Counted from the stretch's first letter, positions 1 through 13,108 are shown. The stretch: DNA of 64,000 nt from Kluyvera genomosp. 3 (GCA_002211745.1 CP022114.1:3690645-3754644), one strand, 5' to 3'. Translations and numbers: made by a program. Notes: generated by a model not told the origin, from the sequence alone.

Positions 1-264
1 ATACTGAGAGTGGATCCCCGGGAATTTTGCCCGATACTCAATCTCAAGATCGCTGATGCTGGATTCTGATAACACCCAGATTTCGTTAAACAGATCCGAC
101 TTATCCTTAAAGTGCCAGTAGATTGCCCCACGCGTCACCCCAGCCGCTTTTGCAATCTCGGCGAGTGAAGTAGATGATACCCCCTGCTGTGAGAACAACC
201 GTAGGGCAACATCCAGTATGTGCTGACGCGTAGCTTGCGCTTGTTCTTTGGTTTTTCGTGCCAT
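1..264 (-). CDS. acrR: AcrR, TetR-family repressor of acrAB (3' part outside window)
   Basis: N-terminal 80-odd residues of the TetR-type repressor that controls the divergent acrAB pump operon. The protein begins [20 protein letters not shown], with the TetR helix-turn-helix at about residues 31-56 ([20 protein letters not shown]), nearly identical to E. coli AcrR. The ligand-binding C-terminal domain lies beyond base 1. The frame breaks near base 17, where a run of four C should be five: with the extra base the protein continues as KFPGDPLSV, as in E. coli. Starts 143 bp from acrA with the AcrR operator between them. The GGATCC-CCGGG string here is native coding sequence. Confidence 0.93.
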   Translation of the reverse strand, partial: MARKTKEQAQATRQHILDVALRLFSQQGVSSTSLAEIAKAAGVTRGAIYWHFKDKSDLFNEIWVLSESSISDLEIEYRAKFPGIHSQY

Positions 265-292
265 AGGTCGGTGAAATTGCAGGGGTTAGATT

Positions 293-316
293 TACATACA
301 TTTATGAATGTATGTA
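293..316. promoter_or_regulatory. AcrR operator between acrR and acrA
   Basis: A 24-bp near-perfect inverted repeat whose outer arms are TACATACA and TGTATGTA. It matches the known E. coli AcrR/acrAB operator except at one central base. It sits just upstream of acrR and should overlap the acrR and acrAB promoters, so AcrR would repress both directions until a pump substrate releases it. Confidence 0.9.
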
Positions 317-406
317 CCATAGTATGACGATAATACAAACGCAGCAATGGGTTTGTGGACGCTTGTTCCATTGATCAATTTGAAATCGGACACTCGAGGT
401 TTACAT

Positions 407-1603
407 ATGAACAAAAACAGAGGGTTAACGCCTCTGGCGGTCGTTCTGATGCTCTCAGGCAGCTTAGCGCTAACAGGATGTGACGACAAACCAGCTCAGC
501 AAGGAGCACAACATATGCCAGAAGTTGGCGTTGTGACGCTCAAATCTGAACCTCTTGTAATCACGACAGAATTACCGGGACGTACCAGCGCCTTCCGTAT
601 CGCGGAAGTTCGTCCGCAGGTCAGCGGTATTATTCTGAAGCGCAACTTTATCGAAGGTGGCGAAATCACAGCGGGCGAATCGCTGTATCAGATTGATCCG
701 GCAACTTACCAGGCGTCTTATGAAAGTGCGAAAGGTGATTTAGCGAAAGCCGAAGCGGCAGCGAACATCGCCAAACTGACCGTCAGCCGTTACTCTAAAC
801 TGCTGGGTACTCAGTACATCAGTAAACAGGATTACGATACCGCCCTGGCCGATGCCCAACAGGCTAACGCCGCCGTTGTCGCCGCAAAAGCCGCCGTAGA
901 AACCGCGCGTATCAACCTGGCTTACACCAAAGTCACCTCGCCTATCAGCGGACGCATTGGTAAGTCTTCGGTCACCGAAGGCGCACTGGTACAGAACGGG
1001 CAAACCACCGCGCTGGCCACCGTTCAGCAGTTGGACCCTATCTATGTTGACGTTACGCAGTCCAGCAACGACTTCCTGCGCCTGAAGCAGGAGCTGGCGG
1101 ATGGCAAACTGAAACAAGAAAACGGCAAAGCGAAAGTGGATCTGGTGACCAACGACGGCATCAAATATCCGCAGAGCGGCACCTTAGAGTTCTCTGACGT
1201 GACCGTTGACCAGACGACCGGTTCTATCACGCTGCGCGCGATCTTCCCGAACCCAGATCATACGCTGCTGCCGGGCATGTTCGTGCGTGCGCGTCTGGAA
1301 GAAGGTACCAACCCAACTGCACTGCTGGTGCCTCAGCAGGGTGTTACCCGTACGCCACGTGGCGACGCGAGTGCGCTGGTTATCGGTGAAGGCGATAAAG
1401 TTGAAACCCGCCAGATTGTTGCGACCCAGGCCATTGGCGATAAATGGCTGGTGACCGAAGGTCTGAAAGATGGCGATCGCGTCATCATCAGCGGTCTGCA
1501 AAAAGTGAAACCTGGCGTGCAGGTAAAAGCCCAGGAAGTCACTTCTGACGATAAACAGCAAGCCGCAGCGGGCGCTGTTCAGTCAGAACAATCCAAGTCT
1601 TAA
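407..1603 (+). CDS. acrA: AcrA, periplasmic adaptor lipoprotein of the AcrAB-TolC pump
   Basis: Membrane-fusion protein linking inner-membrane AcrB to TolC. 398 residues, intact, the family's usual length. Lipoprotein signal with lipobox LALTGC, lipidated Cys25. Then the lipoyl/barrel-sandwich halves flanking an alpha-hairpin (about residues 100-170, rich in Ala/Lys/Glu) and the beta-barrel with the conserved FPNPDHTLLPGMFVRARL segment. The start at 407 is chosen over the in-frame upstream ATG at 347 because it gives the lipoprotein signal exactly as in E. coli AcrA. acrB follows 22 bp downstream with its own ribosome site (AGGAG), so the two form one operon under AcrR. Confidence 0.97.
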   Translation: MNKNRGLTPLAVVLMLSGSLALTGCDDKPAQQGAQHMPEVGVVTLKSEPLVITTELPGRTSAFRIAEVRPQVSGIILKRNFIEGGEITAGESLYQIDPATYQASYESAKGDLAKAEAAANIAKLTVSRYSKLLGTQYISKQDYDTALADAQQANAAVVAAKAAVETARINLAYTKVTSPISGRIGKSSVTEGALVQNGQTTALATVQQLDPIYVDVTQSSNDFLRLKQELADGKLKQENGKAKVDLVTNDGIKYPQSGTLEFSDVTVDQTTGSITLRAIFPNPDHTLLPGMFVRARLEEGTNPTALLVPQQGVTRTPRGDASALVIGEGDKVETRQIVATQAIGDKWLVTEGLKDGDRVIISGLQKVKPGVQVKAQEVTSDDKQQAAAGAVQSEQSKS

Positions 1604-1622
1604 CTTAAACAGGAGCCGTTAA

Positions 1623-5302
<3,680 letters not shown>

Positions 5303-5677
5303 ATGGACGAATACTCACCAAAAAGACATGATATCGCACAGCTTAAGTTTCTTTGTGAAACCCTGTATCATGATTGTCTTGCCACACTCGAAGAGAGTAA
5401 CCATGGCTGGGTGAATGACCCTACCTCGGCGGTTAACCTGCAGCTTAATGAGCTGATAGAACATATTGCGACGTTCGCACTTAATTATAAAATTAAGTAC
5501 GACGACGATAATAAACTGATTGCACAGATTGACGAATATCTGGATGATACTTTCATGTTATTCAGCAACTACGGCATTAATAGCGTCGACCTGCAAAAAT
5601 GGCGGAAGTCAGGGAACAAACTCTTCCGTTGTTTTGTCAATGCTAGCCGTGCTAACCCTGTTAGCCTGTCTTGTTAA
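5303..5677 (+). CDS. tomB: TomB, Hha antitoxin / biofilm modulator
   Basis: Acidic 124-residue partner of Hha that attenuates Hha toxicity and affects biofilm formation in E. coli. Full length and intact (MDEYSPKRHDIAQLKFLCET to the C-terminal cysteine). The start at 5303 is preferred over the upstream in-frame ATG at 5264 because it matches the family N-terminus and lies 7 bp after AAGGGG. Only 25 bp separate it from hha, the usual tomB-hha operon. A cysteine in the C-terminal part (SGNKLFRCFVNAS) is the residue implicated in oxygen-dependent antagonism of Hha in E. coli TomB. Confidence 0.94.
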   Translation: MDEYSPKRHDIAQLKFLCETLYHDCLATLEESNHGWVNDPTSAVNLQLNELIEHIATFALNYKIKYDDDNKLIAQIDEYLDDTFMLFSNYGINSVDLQKWRKSGNKLFRCFVNASRANPVSLSC

Positions 5678-5702
5678 AATTATTACAATCAATGGGTGAA
5701 TT

Positions 5703-5921
5703 ATGTCTGATAAACCACTAACTAAAACCGATTATTTGATGCGTCTACGCCGCTGTCAGTCTATTGACACGCTGGAACGCGTTATTGAAAAAAATAAATA
5801 TGAACTCTCTGATAATGAGCTGGCGGTATTTTACTCAGCAGCCGATCATCGTCTGGCAGAATTGACGATGAATAAACTGTACGACAAGATCCCTTCAACC
5901 GTGTGGAAATACATCCGTTAA
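5703..5921 (+). CDS. hha: Hha, H-NS co-repressor (YmoA/Hha family)
   Basis: 72-residue all-helical nucleoid-associated protein that binds the N-terminal domain of H-NS and modulates silencing of horizontally acquired and virulence genes. Intact. Sequence [20 protein letters not shown] through the C-terminal VWKYIR is the family signature. Second gene of tomB-hha. The pair acts as a toxin-antitoxin-like unit in E. coli, with Hha the toxic partner on overexpression. Confidence 0.96.
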   Translation: MSDKPLTKTDYLMRLRRCQSIDTLERVIEKNKYELSDNELAVFYSAADHRLAELTMNKLYDKIPSTVWKYIR

Positions 5922-5992
5922 TTTTTCTGTTTCATGCATGACTTCTCCCTGTTATGTGACTGATTGTGTGAATGGCATCACATCGACGAGTG

Positions 5993-6031
5993 GGGAACGT
6001 TCCCAAAGCGCTAATCACCTTTTAAGGTGAT
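5993..6031. promoter_or_regulatory. Two dyads in the hha-maa gap
   Basis: A perfect 12-bp palindrome GGGAACGTTCCC (5993-6004) is followed by the hairpin ATCACCTTTTAAGGTGAT (6014-6031), 23 bp upstream of the maa start. The hairpin has no T tract, so it is not a typical terminator. It may be an operator or a 5' UTR stem for maa. Confidence 0.4.
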
Positions 6032-6054
6032 GGCTCTATAAAAGGGAGACGCCC

Positions 6055-6609
6055 ATGAGCGATGAAAAACGTAAGATGATTGCCGGCGAGCATTATCGCC
6101 CGGCCGATGACACGCTAAGAACGGACAGGATCCGCGCAAGGCAACTGGTTCACCGATATAACCATACGGCTCCGGATGAAAAAGCCGAACGCACAGCGCT
6201 ACTCAACGAGCTGCTCGGCAAAGGTGACGATGCTTATATCGAGCCAACGTTCCGCTGCGACTATGGCTACAATATCTTTCTTGGCGCCAACTTCTACGCT
6301 AACTTCGATTGCGTCATGCTCGACGTCTGTCCGATTCATATCGGCGATAACTGCATGCTGGCACCGGGTGTACATATCTACACCGCCACTCATCCCCTCA
6401 ATGCCATTGAACGCAATAGCGGTATCGAGTTCGGCAAACCGGTGACAATCGGCCACAATGTGTGGATTGGCGGACGTGCGGTGATTAACCCCGGCGTGAC
6501 GATTGGCGATAACGCGGTGATTGCTTCCGGCGCTGTTGTCGTGAAAGACGTTCCAGCCAATGCCGTTGTCGGCGGCAACCCGGCCCGTATCATCAAGATG
6601 TTAGCTTGA
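6055..6609 (+). CDS. maa: Maltose O-acetyltransferase
   Basis: Left-handed beta-helix acetyltransferase that transfers acetyl from acetyl-CoA to maltose, glucose and related sugars. Physiological role unclear. 184 residues, intact. N-terminal helical Mac domain ([19 protein letters not shown]), then hexapeptide repeats ([60 protein letters not shown]). The histidine in TATHPL is the expected catalytic base. Preceded by GGGAGACGCCC. It stands alone between hha and ylaC, as in E. coli. Confidence 0.95.
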   Translation: MSDEKRKMIAGEHYRPADDTLRTDRIRARQLVHRYNHTAPDEKAERTALLNELLGKGDDAYIEPTFRCDYGYNIFLGANFYANFDCVMLDVCPIHIGDNCMLAPGVHIYTATHPLNAIERNSGIEFGKPVTIGHNVWIGGRAVINPGVTIGDNAVIASGAVVVKDVPANAVVGGNPARIIKMLA

Positions 6610-6714
6610 TAACAGCAACAGACTGTTATGCTTTTTTGCAACCAATCTGTTACTTTCTGCATGGATTAACGCAACATACAATAGGCTATTCCGCCTAACG
6701 TTGCCGAGCAAAAG

Positions 6715-7184
6715 ATGTCAGAGATCCAGCGATTACTCACGCAAACTATTGATGAACTCAACGCCCGCGAAAAGCGCGACAACCGGCCGCGCTTTAGTAT
6801 CAGTTTTATTCGCAACCACCCGGCCTGTTCATTGCCATGTACCTCGCCTTCTTCGCCACCCTGGTGGTGATGATGCGTTCCGACACGCTGGCCGATTCAG
6901 TTTGGCTACTGTGGCTGCTGTTTGCGCTACTGAACGGCTTCTTCTTCTTCGACGTCTATCCGCGCTACCGCTACGAAGATATCGATGTGCTGGATTTTCG
7001 CGTGTGTTACAACGGTGAGTGGTACAACACTCGCTTCGTACCACCGGAGTTGATTGACAATATCCTGCACTCTAACCGCGTCGACGGTCAGTACAAAACG
7101 CAGCTGCAAAAAATGGTCACCACCAAGGGCGACCTGTCGTTCTACGACATCTTCACCCTTGCCCGCGCCGAAGCGGCGCAATAA
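6715..7184 (+). CDS. ylaC: YlaC, two-helix inner-membrane protein (one break)
   Basis: Conserved enterobacterial membrane protein of unknown function. Begins [20 protein letters not shown] like E. coli YlaC. Two hydrophobic segments follow (around [17 protein letters not shown] and [17 protein letters not shown]), then a soluble C-terminal part with [23 protein letters not shown] near 6822 should be GGG (…[11 protein letters not shown]…). Corrected length is 156 residues, as in E. coli. The 3' end overlaps the convergent MocR-type gene by 32 bp. Confidence 0.92.
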
Positions 7185-8600
7185 GCCGCTGTAACGTCCG
7201 TATTGCCGGTGCAAACTGTGAGGCGGACGTATTACCATAGCCCAGCACCAACCCCGTACGGGCATGCTGACGGTCGAGATAAAATGTGCTGAGCGCGCTG
7301 GGCGTCATCTGATGCGCACGCGCCTGGCGCACCAGCGACACGTCATCAATGCCGTCAATAGCGACTGTCATATGTAACCCGCCCTCACCCGCCATTAATT
7401 GGTGCGGAACGCTTAATTCCTCTTCCAGCGCCGCGCGCAGCTGCGCCTGACGCTTGCGGTACAGACGGCGCATCGCCGCCAGATGTCGGGCATAGTGCCC
7501 TTCCTCAATAAAGCTCGCCAGCGCCCGTTGCTCCGCCCGATGTCCACCGCGCAGCAGCGCACGAATAGCAGGTTGTGCCGCCTCCACCAGCATCGGCGGC
7601 AGGACCATAAATCCAATGCGCAGCGATGGGAATAACGTCTTGCTGAAAGTACCGAGGTACACCACCGGCGCGTTGTCGTCCATGCCGCGCATCGCCGGAA
7701 TCGGCTCACCGCTGAAGCGAAATTCACTGTCGTAGTCATCTTCGATAATCCAGCAGCCATGCTGGCGCGCATATTCCAGCAGCGCCAGCCGTCGCGCCAC
7801 GCTGAGCACCCTGCCGGTCGGATACTGATGCGAAGGTGAAGTAAAGATCAGCGTCGGCGGCGGCAAATCATCGGCAATTCGCATTCCTTCGTTATCGACC
7901 GCCACGCCCTCCAGCACAAGCCCCGACGCCAGAAATGCGCTTTTCGCGCCGAAGTATCCCGGCTCCTCTACCCATGCTCTCTGCCCGGTTCACTCAGCAG
8001 ATGGGTGCAGAGATTCACGCCTTCCAGCGCCCCTTCCGTGATCACAATTTGCCGCGCATCGCAGTCGATACCCGCGATAGCGCCAGATGCCGGGCAATCG
8101 CCGCCCGTAGCGGCCACTCTCCCGCCGCATCGCCGTAGCCAAGCAGGCTGCTACCCTGTTCGCGCAAAACGCGATCCAGCAATCGACGCCACAGCGGTAA
8201 AGGAAAGTAGTTGATGGCCGGCGTGCCGGGGTGAACAGGAGCGGCGGCGTATCGCGAGGCTGTACCTGCGGCAAATCCAGCAGGCGTTCCGGCAGTGAGA
8301 CCGGGATACAGTCTATGGCCCCGCCGTCTGCGGTAGAGACGCCACCCGGGAGCCACGACGATCGCGACGTAGATAACCTTCCATCGCCAGCTGATCCAGG
8401 GCGGCGTTGACCGTATTACGTGAAATGCTCAGCCGCTCGGCCAACGTCCGAGAACCAGGAAGCCAGCTCTGCGCCTGGAGCTGTCCGCACAGGATGGCGT
8501 CTCTGAGCGCCGCGTACAGGCTGCGTTGCAGCGTCTCCGCACCGCGCGCCGCAAGCGCATCATTCAAGAGAGTAAAAAAGGGATCGTCGGGAATATTCAT
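7153..8600 (-). CDS. MocR/PdxR-type regulator: GntR wHTH fused to aminotransferase-like domain (several breaks)
   Basis: Transcription factor with an N-terminal GntR winged helix ([22 protein letters not shown], about residues 45-66) and a C-terminal fold-type-I PLP aminotransferase-like sensor domain ([57 protein letters not shown]; the Lys of TFSKTLFP is the PLP-binding position). At least three or four single-base losses between about 7960 and 8350 split it. Corrected it is about 480 residues, normal for the family. Starts [20 protein letters not shown] at 8600, 103 bp from the divergent acetyltransferase at 8704, which it probably controls. Such regulators often respond to PLP or amino compounds, but the ligand here is unknown. 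Confidence 0.85.
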
Positions 8601-8703
8601 GGCTGCTCCTCGTGGCACCATCAAAAGATACTCCTGTGGAACTTTTTATGGAACCAGCAAAGCTCTACGCTCGACGTATTGTTTATTTCCCTAAGGAGAG
8701 GTT

Positions 8704-9402
8704 ATGAGTCAGCTCAATCAATTTGGTCAGCTAATTGGCGATGCCCTGCCGGACTGGCAGCCGCGCCCGTATCCGCAGCGCGTGGTGCTGGAAGGTCAGT
8801 ATTGCCGTCTGGAACCGCTAAGTCTGCAACATGCTGATGCGCTCTTTGCCGCCCATCAGCAAGCGGCGGATACCCGCAACTGGACGTGGCTACTGCGTGA
8901 GCCAGAGGGATCGGTGGAAGAGTATCGTCAGTGGATCGCCGGCGTGGAATCCCTTCAGGATCCGCTGCACTTTGCGGTAATAGATATCCGCACCCAGCAG
9001 CCAGTGGGCTCGCTGGCACTGATGCGTATCGACCCAAATCATGGGGTGATGGAAGTGGGGCATGTTCACTTTTCGCCACTGCTTAGCCGCACGCCCGCCT
9101 CGACGGAAGCGCAGTGGCTGTTAATGCGCTACGCCTTCGAGACGCTCGGCTACCGTCGCTATGAATGGAAATGCAACAGTTTCAATGAACCCTCACGCCG
9201 TGCGGCACTACGTTTAGGTTTTCAGTTTGAAGGACGTTTTCGCCAGGCGCTGGTGATTAAAGGCCACAACCGCGATACCGACTGGTTTTCCATTATCGAC
9301 GGCGAATGGCCCGCGCTGGACCGCTCCTTCCAGGCCTGGCTTGCCGCCGAAAACTTTACCGCAGACGGCAAGCAGCGCCAGTCCCTGGAGGCTTTCCGTT
9401 AA
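8704..9402 (+). CDS. GNAT-family N-acetyltransferase (RimJ/RimL-like)
   Basis: 232-residue acetyl-CoA-dependent acetyltransferase of the RimL-like GNAT subfamily. Intact. The substrate-facing N-terminal part has [20 protein letters not shown]. The core shows [40 protein letters not shown] and the C-terminal [20 protein letters not shown] with the [10 protein letters not shown] acetyl-CoA-proximal motif. Substrate not predictable; relatives act on free amino acids, antibiotics or protein N-termini. Start chosen at the ATG 5 bp after AAGGAGAGG. Divergent from the MocR-type regulator. Its stop overlaps the convergent rpmJ2 stop by 4 bp. Confidence 0.88.
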   Translation: MSQLNQFGQLIGDALPDWQPRPYPQRVVLEGQYCRLEPLSLQHADALFAAHQQAADTRNWTWLLREPEGSVEEYRQWIAGVESLQDPLHFAVIDIRTQQPVGSLALMRIDPNHGVMEVGHVHFSPLLSRTPASTEAQWLLMRYAFETLGYRRYEWKCNSFNEPSRRAALRLGFQFEGRFRQALVIKGHNRDTDWFSIIDGEWPALDRSFQAWLAAENFTADGKQRQSLEAFR

Positions 9403-9539
9403 CGACGTTTTTTTCGCCCCTGTACGGCTTTAAAGCGGGGGTTGGATTTACAGATCACGTAAAGACGACCTTTGCGCTTCACTATCTGGCAATCCGGGTG
9501 GCGCTGTTTCGCACTGCGCAGCGAGTTAAGTACCTGCAT
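9399..9539 (-). CDS. rpmJ2: 50S ribosomal protein L36, type B (zinc-independent)
   Basis: 46-residue paralogue of ribosomal protein L36 (YkgO-like): [20 protein letters not shown] to the basic C-terminus GRKKRR. It lacks the full four-ligand zinc ribbon of type A L36, so it can replace it when zinc is scarce. Intact. Its ATG overlaps the rpmE2 stop (TGATG), giving translational coupling. Expression should follow the Zur-type site upstream of rpmE2. Confidence 0.95.
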   Translation of the reverse strand: MQVLNSLRSAKQRHPDCQIVKRKGRLYVICKSNPRFKAVQGRKKRR

Positions 9540-9801
9540 CAGGAACCCCTTTTCACATCAACAAAGCGGCCAAAACGCTGGGTAAAGCGCGCGACGCTAC
9601 CTTCGGCGGAAACGCTGCGCTGCTTCCCGGTGTAGTACGGGTGCGATTTTGATGAAACATCAATTGTGACATAAGGATATGTCACGCCTTCCAGCTCAAT
9701 TTCCCGGTCCGTTTTGATGGTGGAGCCGACTTTAAAGTACTCGTTAGCGCTGGTGTCGTGGAATACCACGGTACGGTAATGGGGTGGATGTTCGCTTTCA
9801 T
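9539..9801 (-). CDS. rpmE2: 50S ribosomal protein L31, type B (zinc-independent; one break)
   Basis: Type B L31 (YkgM-like), which substitutes for the zinc-containing L31 in zinc starvation and so frees ribosomal zinc. MKANIHP…[20 protein letters not shown]…[12 protein letters not shown], without the CxxC zinc cysteines. Corrected length 87 residues, usual for the family. Codons 7-8 are out of frame because a run of four G near 9782 should be five ([11 protein letters not shown]). First gene of the rpmE2-rpmJ2 pair, 16 bp from a palindromic Zur-like box. Confidence 0.94.
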
Positions 9802-9816
9802 CTGAGCCTCAATTAA

Positions 9817-9830
9817 TATGTTATAACATA
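9817..9830. promoter_or_regulatory. Probable Zur box upstream of rpmE2-rpmJ2
   Basis: Perfect 14-bp palindrome TATGTTATAACATA, matching the core of enterobacterial Zur sites (TGTTATANTATAACA type) in an AT-rich setting 16 bp upstream of the rpmE2 start. Zur is known to repress ykgM-type L31 genes, so the position and partner genes agree. Confidence 0.75.
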
Positions 9831-9920
9831 ACAATTACGATACGCCGTCAAAAAGCGCTTTGCAACCCTACAGTTTTAAGGGAAATAGCCGAAGTGCAGA
9901 CTGCACTCCGGCAAGGGAGG

Positions 9921-10993
9921 TTAGCGGCTAAGCTGATGCGCAATCGCGCGCAGCTGCTCGGCAATCGCCTGCATATCTTTGCCCTGCTCCACCTTCGCAC
10001 CAGAAGAGTGGCGCACGACAAGGCGAGCAGGGAGAATGGATGAAGTCCGTGACGAAGCGTTGTCGTCACTTTCAAGAATGCGGCGTACCGCCTCTTTGCC
10101 CTGCAAGTCCAGGTCTAGCGATACCGTGGTCAGCGCTGGGTAGAAAAATGAGCTTTCATAGGTGTCATCGTAACCAATCACCGACTTTTCGCCGGGAATG
10201 GCGACCTGATGCTGATGAAATGCGCTCAGCACCCCTAACGCCATCTGATCGTTCCCCACCAGCACCGCCGAGAAATCCGGGGTCTCGCGCAGCATTTGCA
10301 GCGCACAGGCATAGCCGCTTTGTGCATCCCAGTTGCCGTGCAGCACGGTCACCGGCTTCAGTCCGTAGCTATTGATCGTATCCAGCCAGCTTCTCAAACG
10401 TAGGTTAGCGGAGACAGAACTCACCGGGCCAGCCAGAATCGCCATCTCACGATGACCCGACTCATACAGATATTTGACGCTGGCACGGGTGCCATCTGCC
10501 GGATTAAACGAAACGTTATACACCGAACTGTAGGGATCAACATCGAGGAAAAGACAGACGATATCATCGTTGTCATCTGCAATTTTCTGTGCTGTTTCAG
10601 TCTCTAATGGTACGTTGATAATCACTTTGCTGACCAGCTGTGATTTCAGTTCGTTGATCGAATCCTGAACACTATGATTGACGTTCTCATCAATCATCGA
10701 AATCAGTACCTGATACCCTCTACATTTGCGTAGCGTTTCACCGCTGCCGCAACCTGAGAAGGCGCGTGCAACGCCAGTGAAGTGGTCACCAGTCCAAGGG
10801 TATGAGTGGTCTTGCCAACCAGCTGCTGGGCAAGTCGGTTTGGGACATAGCGGAGTGCCTCGATGGATTTCTCCACCTTGTGGCGTGTGGCTTCGGATAC
10901 ATTGGCAGATTTATTGAGTACCCTGGACACAGTCTGGTAGGAGACGCCCGCATGGCGAGCAACGTCTTCCAAAGTTGCGCTTTTAGACTTCAT
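9921..10993 (-). CDS. ganR: LacI-family regulator of the galactan locus (one break)
   Basis: LacI/GalR-type repressor. N-terminal helix-turn-helix and hinge: ATLEDVARHAGVSYQTVSRVL (about residues 6-26), RYVPNRLAQQLVGKTTHTLG. C-terminal periplasmic-binding-like sugar domain with VSFNPADGTRASVKYLYESG and VIGYDDTYESSFFYPALTTV. A GGG near 10717 should be GGGG, restoring …NVEGYQVLISMIDENV… and 357 residues. Divergent from the ganL porin. By analogy with Dickeya GanR it should repress the surrounding genes until galactose or galacto-oligosaccharide is present. The name is by context. Confidence 0.82.
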
Positions 10994-11064
10994 CGTCCGG
11001 TTCCTTATGTTGTTATCGCTAGATTGTAACAGGGGTCATCCCAAAAAACGTCTACCGACCTGAT

Positions 11065-11085
11065 TTATGACATACGATAACATAA
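11065..11085. promoter_or_regulatory. Candidate operator for the LacI-type regulator
   Basis: Imperfect 21-bp dyad in the ganR-ganL gap. Left arm TTATGACATA, central C, right arm GATAACATAA; 7 of 10 arm positions pair. A related GTTATCG string lies nearer the ganR start (about 11008-11016). Fits a LacI-family site but no experiment or second full copy supports it. Confidence 0.35.
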
Positions 11086-11262
11086 AAAAGATATACGCCC
11101 ACATTTCCATGCAACAAGAAACCCCTTACAAAATGAACATAAAATGGTTAATTTATTTGCAGTTAGTCACATATCAACAATCAAATGTTTGCCAGATTTT
11201 ACATTTAGGCATTTTATTACACTCGTTATGTGAACGTAATACAAAACAAAACGAGGATAATA

Positions 11263-12528
11263 ATGAAAACAACCCTACGCACGCTTTCAATTGCGTTAGC
11301 TACTGCGCTGACTTCATCTTCTCTGCTGGCGGCAACGTCAGTTCCTATTGATTTCCATGGCTACCTCCGCTCCGGCGTAGGCGTTTCTGGCGATGGCGGA
11401 ATGCAGGAATGGCAAAAAAACAAACTCGGCCGTTTGGGAAACGAAGCCGACACCTACGGTGAACTTGAATTGGGTTCTGAGGTGTATAAGAAAAACGATG
11501 TCAGTTTCTACCTGGACTCAATGGTCAGCATGGTTTCCGACGGTTCAAACGATAACGAAACCACCTTCGGCGACGATGCGCAGTTTGGTCTGCGTCAATT
11601 AAACCTACAGATTAAAGGGCTTATCCCGGGCGATCCGAATGCGGTTATCTGGGGTGGGAAACGCTATTACCAGCGCCACGATCTGCACATCATTGATACC
11701 AAATACTGGAATATTTCCGGCTCCGGCGCCGGGATCGAAAATTATACCGTCGGCCCTGGCGCGGTTTCATTGGCCTGGATCCGCGGCGACGCCAACGATG
11801 TCGACTATCGCGTTGACGGTGATAACGACGTAAACATTAACTACATTGACCTTCGCTATGCGGGCTGGAAACCATGGAGCGGTGCCTGGACCGAATTTGG
11901 TATCGACTACGCCATGCCGAACGCAACTGACAAACAGAAGGATTACGGCGGCCTGTATGATGCTGATAACGGTGTGATGCTGACCGGTGAAATCAGCCAG
12001 GATATGTTTGGCGGCTATAACAAGCTGGTGCTGCAATATGCCAACAAAGGCCTGGCGCAGAACATGGTCTCCCAGGGTGGAGGTTGGTACGACATGTGGA
12101 ACTACGTCAATGATGCCACCGGCTACCGTGTTATCAACACCGGTCTGATCCCAATTACCGACAAGTTCTCTCTTAACCACGTGCTGACCTACGGTTCGGC
12201 GGATAACACCACCGAATACACCGATAAATCACGTCTGGTCTCGTTGGTTGGCCGCGCGCAATATCAGTTCACTGAATATGTACGTTTAATTGGTGAAGTG
12301 GGTGGTTTCTATCAGAAAGACTCCTACACTGACGGTAGCCACTATAAGCAGAGCGGCGAGAAATACACCATCGCGTTAGGCCTGGCAGATGGCCCTGACT
12401 TTATGTCTCGTCCGGAGCTGCGCGTCTTTGCCTCTTACCTGAATGATTCCGAACAGGGCAATGCCTTTAACGACGGCACCGCCAGCGATACCTGGAACTT
12501 CGGCGTGCAGGTGGAAGCCTGGTGGTAA
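11263..12528 (+). CDS. ganL: LamB-family porin, probable galacto-oligosaccharide porin
   Basis: Outer-membrane sugar-specific porin of the maltoporin family. 421 residues, intact. Signal peptide MKTTLRTLSIALATALTSSS, cleaved near LLA-A. The mature N-terminus has the family motif FHGYLRSGVGVSG, and the protein ends VQVEAWW, the LamB-type final aromatic strand. The loop GIENYTVGPGAVSLAWIRGD and many Asp/Asn/Trp residues fit a sugar channel. Start at 11263 gives the signal peptide and lies 6 bp after GAGGA; the upstream in-frame ATG at 11230 does not. Divergent from the LacI-type regulator. By locus context it admits galactan fragments for the GH53/GH42/MalEFGK-type genes. Confidence 0.86.
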   Translation: MKTTLRTLSIALATALTSSSLLAATSVPIDFHGYLRSGVGVSGDGGMQEWQKNKLGRLGNEADTYGELELGSEVYKKNDVSFYLDSMVSMVSDGSNDNETTFGDDAQFGLRQLNLQIKGLIPGDPNAVIWGGKRYYQRHDLHIIDTKYWNISGSGAGIENYTVGPGAVSLAWIRGDANDVDYRVDGDNDVNINYIDLRYAGWKPWSGAWTEFGIDYAMPNATDKQKDYGGLYDADNGVMLTGEISQDMFGGYNKLVLQYANKGLAQNMVSQGGGWYDMWNYVNDATGYRVINTGLIPITDKFSLNHVLTYGSADNTTEYTDKSRLVSLVGRAQYQFTEYVRLIGEVGGFYQKDSYTDGSHYKQSGEKYTIALGLADGPDFMSRPELRVFASYLNDSEQGNAFNDGTASDTWNFGVQVEAWW

Positions 12529-12683
12529 TACGTTAACCTGACTGAATCATTGTTTTGCCCTAATTCTATCTTTTGTTATTTGCGCCAATTTTATATTTGC
12601 CACTCCATTATTGTTTCTATCATCTGCCCTTGGGGATAATGCTATTATTAGGTTGTCCTCTTTTTTTATCGCACCAATAATAA

Positions 12684-12709
12684 AAAACCCGATATCAAAT
12701 CAGGGTTTT
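12684..12709. terminator. Bidirectional terminator between ganL and the EIIB gene
   Basis: Stem AAAACCC / GGGTTTT around an AT-rich loop, with T runs on either strand. It lies between two convergent genes. Confidence 0.65.
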
Positions 12710-12791
12710 CATATAAAGCCATTATTTCCCAAATAAAACGAAGCGCCATCCGGCAGAACCGTGAAAAATTTCAAGATGGCAACATACTAAT

Positions 12792-13108
12792 TTATTTATT
12801 ACCCGCAAAGTGTTCATCTAACAACTGACGCAGCGCATCAGATTGCTTGCCAAAAATAGCGTGAACCTGCTGCCCAAGAATAATAACCCCAGCGCACCTT
12901 CATTCTGCAACGCCTGAGAATCCACGACAGACAGGTCCTTAACCGTGACGCGCAATCGCGTAATACAGGCATCAACATTTTCAATATTATTCTGACCACC
13001 AAATGCGCTAATCAGACGCTGAATTTGCTGTTGCTCATTGGCGCTTAATGGCACCGACGGTTTAGGCTGGGAGAAGTAGTGCAGGAAGGATTTAAGACTG
13101 ACCATCAT
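12792..13108 (-). CDS. Orphan PTS EIIB domain protein, glucose family (one break)
   Basis: Stand-alone EIIB domain of the glucose/sucrose PTS family. The phosphorylation-site cysteine is in VDACITRLRVTVKDLS (about residue 47), followed by the typical GALGVIILGQQVHAIFGKQS. Corrected length about 105 residues with no EIIA or EIIC domain and no PTS partner in the window. Four C near 12888 should be five, which restores the C-terminal half ending HFAGNK. Start at the first of two ATGs, 5 bp after GGAG. It lies after the ganA terminator on the same strand. Could be a phospho-relay or regulatory domain, or serve a PTS elsewhere. Role in galactan use unknown. Confidence 0.8.

Noticed and set aside
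9-22. GGATCC-CCGGG string resembling a cloning polylinker at the window start
   Set aside because: It reads through as acrR codons (KFPGDP) matching E. coli AcrR, so it is native.
12745-12790. GCGCCATCCGGCA string like half a REP unit after ganL
   Set aside because: No second arm or partner unit nearby.
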